Of a DNA stretch of 64,000 nt, positions 60,473-64,000 are shown piece after piece. This DNA comes from Mesobacterium_A hydrothermale (lineage in GTDB: Bacteria; Pseudomonadota; Alphaproteobacteria; Rhodobacterales; Rhodobacteraceae), in NCBI RefSeq assembly GCF_035818635.1, contig NZ_JAYLLH010000011.1, positions 55,574 through 119,573 on the forward strand, read 5' to 3'. The notes under the pieces are model-generated. The model saw only the letters and a list, made by a program, of their open reading frames with translations. It was not told where the DNA came from and ran no database searches. Position 1 is the first letter of the stretch. Each line of letters opens with the position of its first letter. Both the position numbers and the translations under genes were made by a program.

Positions 60473-61450
60473 ATGGTCAAGACTGTCATCATCGAGGAAC
60501 ACGGCGGCCCGGAAAAGTTCAAGATCGTCGACTGGCCGGTGGGCGAGCCGGGGCCGGGCGAGATCCGGATTCGACACCACGCCTGCGGGCTGAATTTCAT
60601 CGACGTCTACCAGCGGACGGGGCTTTACCCGATGCAGTTGCCGCATGCGATGGGCATGGAAGGGGCCGGCGTGGTCGAGGCCGTGGGCGAAGGTGTGACG
60701 CATCTGAAGGTGGGGGATCGCGCTGCCTATGCCGCGATGCCGCCGGGCGCCTATTGCGAGGCGCGGGTGATGCCCGCCGCGCAGGTCTGCCCGCTGCCGG
60801 ACGAAATCAGCTTTGAAGAAGGCGCGGCGATGATGCTGAAGGGGCTGACGACGCAGTACCTGTTCCATCGCACTACGCCGCTGAAGGCGGGTGACACGGT
60901 TCTGTTCCAGGCGGCGGCCGGGGGCGTCGGTCTGCTGGCCTGCCAATGGGCAAAGTCCGAGGGGATCACGCTGATCGGTACCGCCAGCACGGATGAAAAA
61001 TGCGACCTGGCGCTGGAACACGGCGCCGCGCATTGCATCAACTATGACGAGGTCGAGGACTGGCCCGCCAAGGTACGAGAGCTGACCGGCGGCGCGGGTG
61101 TCGACGTGGTCATGGACGCGGTGGGCGCGGATACGTTCGAAGGCTCTCTGAACTGCCTGAAGCCGCTGGGGATGATGATTTCCTTTGGCAATGCCTCGGG
61201 TCCGGTGCCGCCGTTCAGCCTTGCCACGCTGGGGGCCAAAGGATCGCTGAAGATCACGCGTCCGACCCTGTTCACCCATATCGCCAAGCACGAGGATTGC
61301 CAGGAGATGGCGCGGATGCTGTTTGGCAAGGTGGCGTCGGGCGCGGTCAAGATCCGCATCGACCAGGCGTTCACGCTGGACAACGTGGCCGATGCCCATC
61401 GCGCGCTGGAGGCACGGTTGACCACTGGCCAGACGGTGCTGACGGTCTGA
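60473..61450 (+). CDS. qor: quinone oxidoreductase (zeta-crystallin-like, Qor)
   Basis: The 325-residue zinc-independent MDR enzyme reduces quinones with NADPH. Features are NFIDVYQRTGLYPMQLPHAMGMEGAGVVEAVGEGV and the nucleotide-binding loop ILFQAAAGGVGLLACQWAKSEG (here VLFQAAAGGVGLLACQWA), plus QLPH(A)MGMEGAG. GGAGGGG lies upstream of the ATG. It is a separate paralog from the PIG3-type enzyme at 62875-63864. Confidence 0.88.
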   Translation: MVKTVIIEEHGGPEKFKIVDWPVGEPGPGEIRIRHHACGLNFIDVYQRTGLYPMQLPHAMGMEGAGVVEAVGEGVTHLKVGDRAAYAAMPPGAYCEARVMPAAQVCPLPDEISFEEGAAMMLKGLTTQYLFHRTTPLKAGDTVLFQAAAGGVGLLACQWAKSEGITLIGTASTDEKCDLALEHGAAHCINYDEVEDWPAKVRELTGGAGVDVVMDAVGADTFEGSLNCLKPLGMMISFGNASGPVPPFSLATLGAKGSLKITRPTLFTHIAKHEDCQEMARMLFGKVASGAVKIRIDQAFTLDNVADAHRALEARLTTGQTVLTV

Positions 61451-61459
61451 GCCGAATTG

Positions 61460-61903
61460 TCAGGCGTCGGTGTCCATCCAGATGGTCACCGGCCCGTCAT
61501 TCAGCAGCGCAACCTTCATATCCGCGCCGAACCGGCCCTGCGCAACCGTCAGGCCCTCGGCGCGGACACGATCCGCGAAATATTCATAGAGACGTTCGCC
61601 ATCCGCCGGGGCGGCGGCGGTTGAAAACCCCGGGCGGTTGCCGCGCGAGGTATCGGCCGAAAGCGTGAACTGGCTGACGACCAGCGCCGCGCCGCCGATG
61701 TCGCGCACGGATCGGTTCATCTTGCCTGCCTCGTCCTTGAAAATCCGTAGCTTGGCGATCTTGGCGGCCAGCTTGTCGGCCTCTGCCTCGGTATCGCCCT
61801 GCATCGCGCAGATCAGGATCAGGACACCGGCGCCGATCTCGCCGATCACCGTTCCGTCGACGGTGACCGAGGCTTCGCTGACACGCTGGATCAGGGCCCT
61901 CAC
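61460..61903 (-). CDS. dtd: D-aminoacyl-tRNA deacylase
   Basis: Dtd removes D-amino acids mischarged on tRNA. The start is GTG 61903 (147 residues) overlapping the kinase stop by four bases; the much longer open frame is kinase shadow. Conserved features are [39 protein letters not shown] (catalytic region) and the C-terminal [13 protein letters not shown]. It ends 9 bases after the Qor stop on the opposite strand. Confidence 0.94.
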   Translation of the reverse strand: MRALIQRVSEASVTVDGTVIGEIGAGVLILICAMQGDTEAEADKLAAKIAKLRIFKDEAGKMNRSVRDIGGAALVVSQFTLSADTSRGNRPGFSTAAAPADGERLYEYFADRVRAEGLTVAQGRFGADMKVALLNDGPVTIWMDTDA

Positions 61904-62802
61904 AGTTCGTGCTCCCACGGCGGGTTGGCACCGGCGCGGCTGACCGTGATGGCGGCGGCACGGGTGCCAAGCGTGACGGCCGGGGCAAGCGCATCGTCGC
62001 TGGCAGCGGCCAGGGCGTGGGTGGTCAGCAGGCCGGCGCGGTGCAGACCGGCCAGCAGACCGGCGTTGAACGTATCGCCCGCGCCAACGGTGTCGACGAC
62101 CTCGGCCTTTTGCGCGGGGATGTCGAAGCGGCTGCCGGGGCGATGGACCTCGACCCCTTGGGCGCCGCGGGTGATCAGCACCAGGGCCGTGCCGCCGTCG
62201 ATCAGGTCTTGTGGCGTGATGTCCAGCCAGTCCATGTCTTCGTCCGAGATCTTGACGATATCGGCATGGGCCAGCATCCGGTTCAGACGATCGCGATAGT
62301 GCGCCGGGTCGGTGATGAAGCCGGGGCGGATGTTGGGGTCGATCATGATCGGACGGGTGCCGGCCTCTCGCAGGCAAAAGGCGGCATAGGTGTCGGCGGC
62401 GGGTTCCGACACAAGGCTGATCCCACCGAAGAACAGGGCCGAGACATCCGCCGACAGGTCCGGCAGGTCATCTTCGGTCAGCATGCGCCCGGCGGTGTTT
62501 TCATCGTAGAAGGCGTATTGCGCCTGCCCGTTGGTCAAGGTGACAAAGGCCAGTGTCGTGGGTCGGTCGGACCGGGGCGACAGGGCGGAATCGACATGGG
62601 ACGCCGACAGGGTTTCGGTCAGCTGGTGGCCGAACAGGTCGGTCGACAGCCCGCCGAAATAGCCCGTGGGCGCACCCAGCCGCCCCAGCGCGATGGCGGT
62701 GTTGAACACGGCGCCCCCGGCATAGGGCGCAAAGGCGGCTTCGTTCGCCGCGGTTTTGCGCGGCAGCATGTCGATCAGGGATTCACCGCAACACAGGATC
62801 AT
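61900..62802 (-). CDS. PfkB-family sugar kinase (fructokinase-like)
   Basis: The 300-residue ribokinase-family kinase has an N-terminal [13 protein letters not shown] with the [15 protein letters not shown] substrate loop and a C-terminal ATP/anion motif [17 protein letters not shown]. In sequence style it fits a fructokinase, but ribokinase-like sugars are possible. It overlaps dtd by four bases; the unrelated PIG3-type gene lies upstream on the same strand. Confidence 0.88.
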   Translation of the reverse strand: MILCCGESLIDMLPRKTAANEAAFAPYAGGAVFNTAIALGRLGAPTGYFGGLSTDLFGHQLTETLSASHVDSALSPRSDRPTTLAFVTLTNGQAQYAFYDENTAGRMLTEDDLPDLSADVSALFFGGISLVSEPAADTYAAFCLREAGTRPIMIDPNIRPGFITDPAHYRDRLNRMLAHADIVKISDEDMDWLDITPQDLIDGGTALVLITRGAQGVEVHRPGSRFDIPAQKAEVVDTVGAGDTFNAGLLAGLHRAGLLTTHALAAASDDALAPAVTLGTRAAAITVSRAGANPPWEHEL

Positions 62803-62874
62803 CGGGGGGTCCTTTTCGCCGGAATGATGTTGGCGCTAACTGCCATGCTCTACGCGCGTAAACAAGCGCGGCGT

Positions 62875-63864
62875 TCACGCGACCTTCAGAACGATCTTGC
62901 CGATGTGGCCAGAGCTTTCCATCCTTGCGTGGGCCTGTGCGGCCTGTTCCAGCGGGAATTCGGAATCCATCACCGGGCCGATCGTGCCCGCCGCCAGCAA
63001 AGGCCAGACATGGGTGCGCAGGTCGTTGGCGATGCGCGCCTTGGCCAGGTCGCTTTGCGGGCGCAGGGTGCTGCCGGTCATGGTCAGGCGGCGGGTCATG
63101 AGCTGGGCAAAGTTCAGTTCGACCATCGGGCTTTGCAGGAAAGCGATCTGAACCAGCCGCCCGTCATCCGCCAGCGCCTTGAGATTGCGGGGAATATAGG
63201 CGCCGCCAACCATGTCGAGGATCAGGTTCGCACCGCCTTCGGTCCTGAGGACGGTCACGAAATCCTCATCACGGTAGTTGATCGCGCGTTCTGCACCCAA
63301 TGCCTCGCAGGCGGCGCATTTGTCCGCCGATCCGGCGGTGGCAAAGACGCGGGCGCCAAAATGGCGGGCCAGCTGGATCGCCGTCGTCCCGATCCCGGAC
63401 GAGCCGCCGTGGACAAGGAACCGTTCCCCCGCCTGCAAACCGCCCCGGGTGAAGACGTTGGACCAGACGGTAAAATAGGTTTCCGGCAGGCAGGCGGCCT
63501 GTTTCAGGTCCAGGCCGTGAGGAATCGGCAGGCAATGCGCCGCGGGCGTCACCGCGTATTCGGCATAGCCGCCGCCGGGCAGAAGGGCGCAGACCTGGTC
63601 GCCGACGCTCAGGTCGCTGACCCCCGGCCCACAGGCGACAACGGTGCCCGACGCCTCGAGTCCCGGCAGGTCGCTGGCGGTGGGGGGCGGGGCATAGTTG
63701 CCCGCGCGTTGCAGCGCATCGGGCCGGTTGACCCCGGCATAGGCGATTTTCAGCAGGACCTGGCCGTGCCCCGGCCTGGGCACGGGCCGCTGCGTGGGTT
63801 TCAGCACGTCGGGGCCGCCGGGGGCGGTGATTTCGATCGCGGTCATCGTGTCTGGCAAGGTCAT
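62875..63864 (-). CDS. PIG3-type NAD(P)H-quinone oxidoreductase
   Basis: The start is ATG 63864 (329 residues) with AGGGGGA upstream; a longer frame to 63924 is rejected. It is a zinc-independent MDR enzyme of the TP53I3/PIG3 quinone oxidoreductase group: NRPDALQRAGNYAPPPTASDLPGLEASGTVV, GGYAEYAVTP, the nucleotide loop VHGGSSGIGTTAIQLARHFGARV. It probably reduces quinones or enals. The remaining bases 63865-64000 contain no recognisable feature. Confidence 0.88.
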   Translation of the reverse strand: MTLPDTMTAIEITAPGGPDVLKPTQRPVPRPGHGQVLLKIAYAGVNRPDALQRAGNYAPPPTASDLPGLEASGTVVACGPGVSDLSVGDQVCALLPGGGYAEYAVTPAAHCLPIPHGLDLKQAACLPETYFTVWSNVFTRGGLQAGERFLVHGGSSGIGTTAIQLARHFGARVFATAGSADKCAACEALGAERAINYRDEDFVTVLRTEGGANLILDMVGGAYIPRNLKALADDGRLVQIAFLQSPMVELNFAQLMTRRLTMTGSTLRPQSDLAKARIANDLRTHVWPLLAAGTIGPVMDSEFPLEQAAQAHARMESSGHIGKIVLKVA

Positions 63865-64000
63865 GGGATCCCCCTGAAAGTCTTTTGCAAAGGGATACAC
63901 CCGGCGATGCCGGCCCGCCAGCACCTAGTGGATTGATCGCGACAAACGAGTCCGAATTGGGATTCCCATTTGGTGCTGGCCGTGCGAGTCATGCTGATGC

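Noticed and set aside
59243..61399. A 718-residue minus-strand frame opposite the zinc-ribbon and Qor genes
   Set aside because: Antisense shadow; the plus-strand products carry clear CxxC and MDR motifs.
61460..62377. Long dtd reading frame into the kinase gene
   Set aside because: The upstream part is a shadow of the PfkB kinase; the GTG at 61903 gives the family N-terminus.
1..64000. Mobile elements, CRISPR arrays or tRNA genes
   Set aside because: No inverted repeats with transposase genes, no regularly spaced direct repeats and no cloverleaf-like segment were seen in intergenic regions.

Overview
The window (64 kb, high GC) looks like the chromosome of an alphaproteobacterium of the Rhodobacterales / Roseobacter group. 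The evidence is the RegB-SenC-RegA redox cluster, an AddAB (not RecBCD) repair nuclease, short flagellins starting MSSILTNN together with FlaF and FlbT, a kinase-less DivL-like PAS protein, and roseobacter-style gene neighbourhoods. Almost everything is ordinary, densely packed chromosomal coding sequence. I see no prophage, insertion sequence, CRISPR array, rRNA or tRNA.

Layout. 0-3.5 kb: the tail of an unknown gene, a GNAT acetyltransferase broken by an in-frame TGA, and the redox regulators regA, senC and (divergent) regB. 3.5-14 kb: a DivL-like PAS protein with a perfect CtrA-type box upstream, followed by tsaE, amgK-like, murU-like, addB, addA and trxA; tsaE through addA overlap by a few bases at each junction. 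14-26 kb: a surface-polysaccharide-like protein, hslVU, radC, a phosphate-binding-protein/OmpA fusion, a secA-linked unknown, secA, a parvulin, argJ and mutT, then a 42-residue microprotein gene. 26-34 kb: infB, ylxR, nusA and rimP on the minus strand behind a promoter and a terminator-like leader hairpin, then a LysR regulator and a cysteine-synthase-like enzyme.

33.8-47 kb is a flagellar island: flgD, fliK, a FlgJ/CheL-like rod protein, flagellin (apparently TTG-initiated), flaF, flbT, a DUF1217 protein, fliI, flgB, flgC, fliE, fliQ, flgF, flgG, flgA, flgH and a FliL-like protein. Promoter regions hold a long dyad (37.12 kb) and a near-CtrA box (42.33 kb). 47-53.3 kb holds metabolic and RNA-modification genes: alanine dehydrogenase with a divergent Lrp regulator, a GMC oxidoreductase, hemF, rluE-like, tadA and rluB-like.

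53.3-60.4 kb is the most interesting part: a membrane stress-type cluster with two successive units of 'tiny transmembrane protein + XpaC-like membrane protein', then TelA, a DUF2927 lipoprotein, an SPFH protein fused to a GYF_2-like domain, a CZB-type zinc-binding protein on the other strand, and a double zinc-ribbon membrane protein. The function of this set is not established. The window ends with two quinone-oxidoreductase-family enzymes flanking dtd and a PfkB sugar kinase.

Starts were re-chosen by ribosome-binding site and family N-termini wherever the longest open frame was implausible; TTG or GTG starts are proposed for argJ, mutT, flagellin, flaF, flbT, amgK, dtd and a few others.
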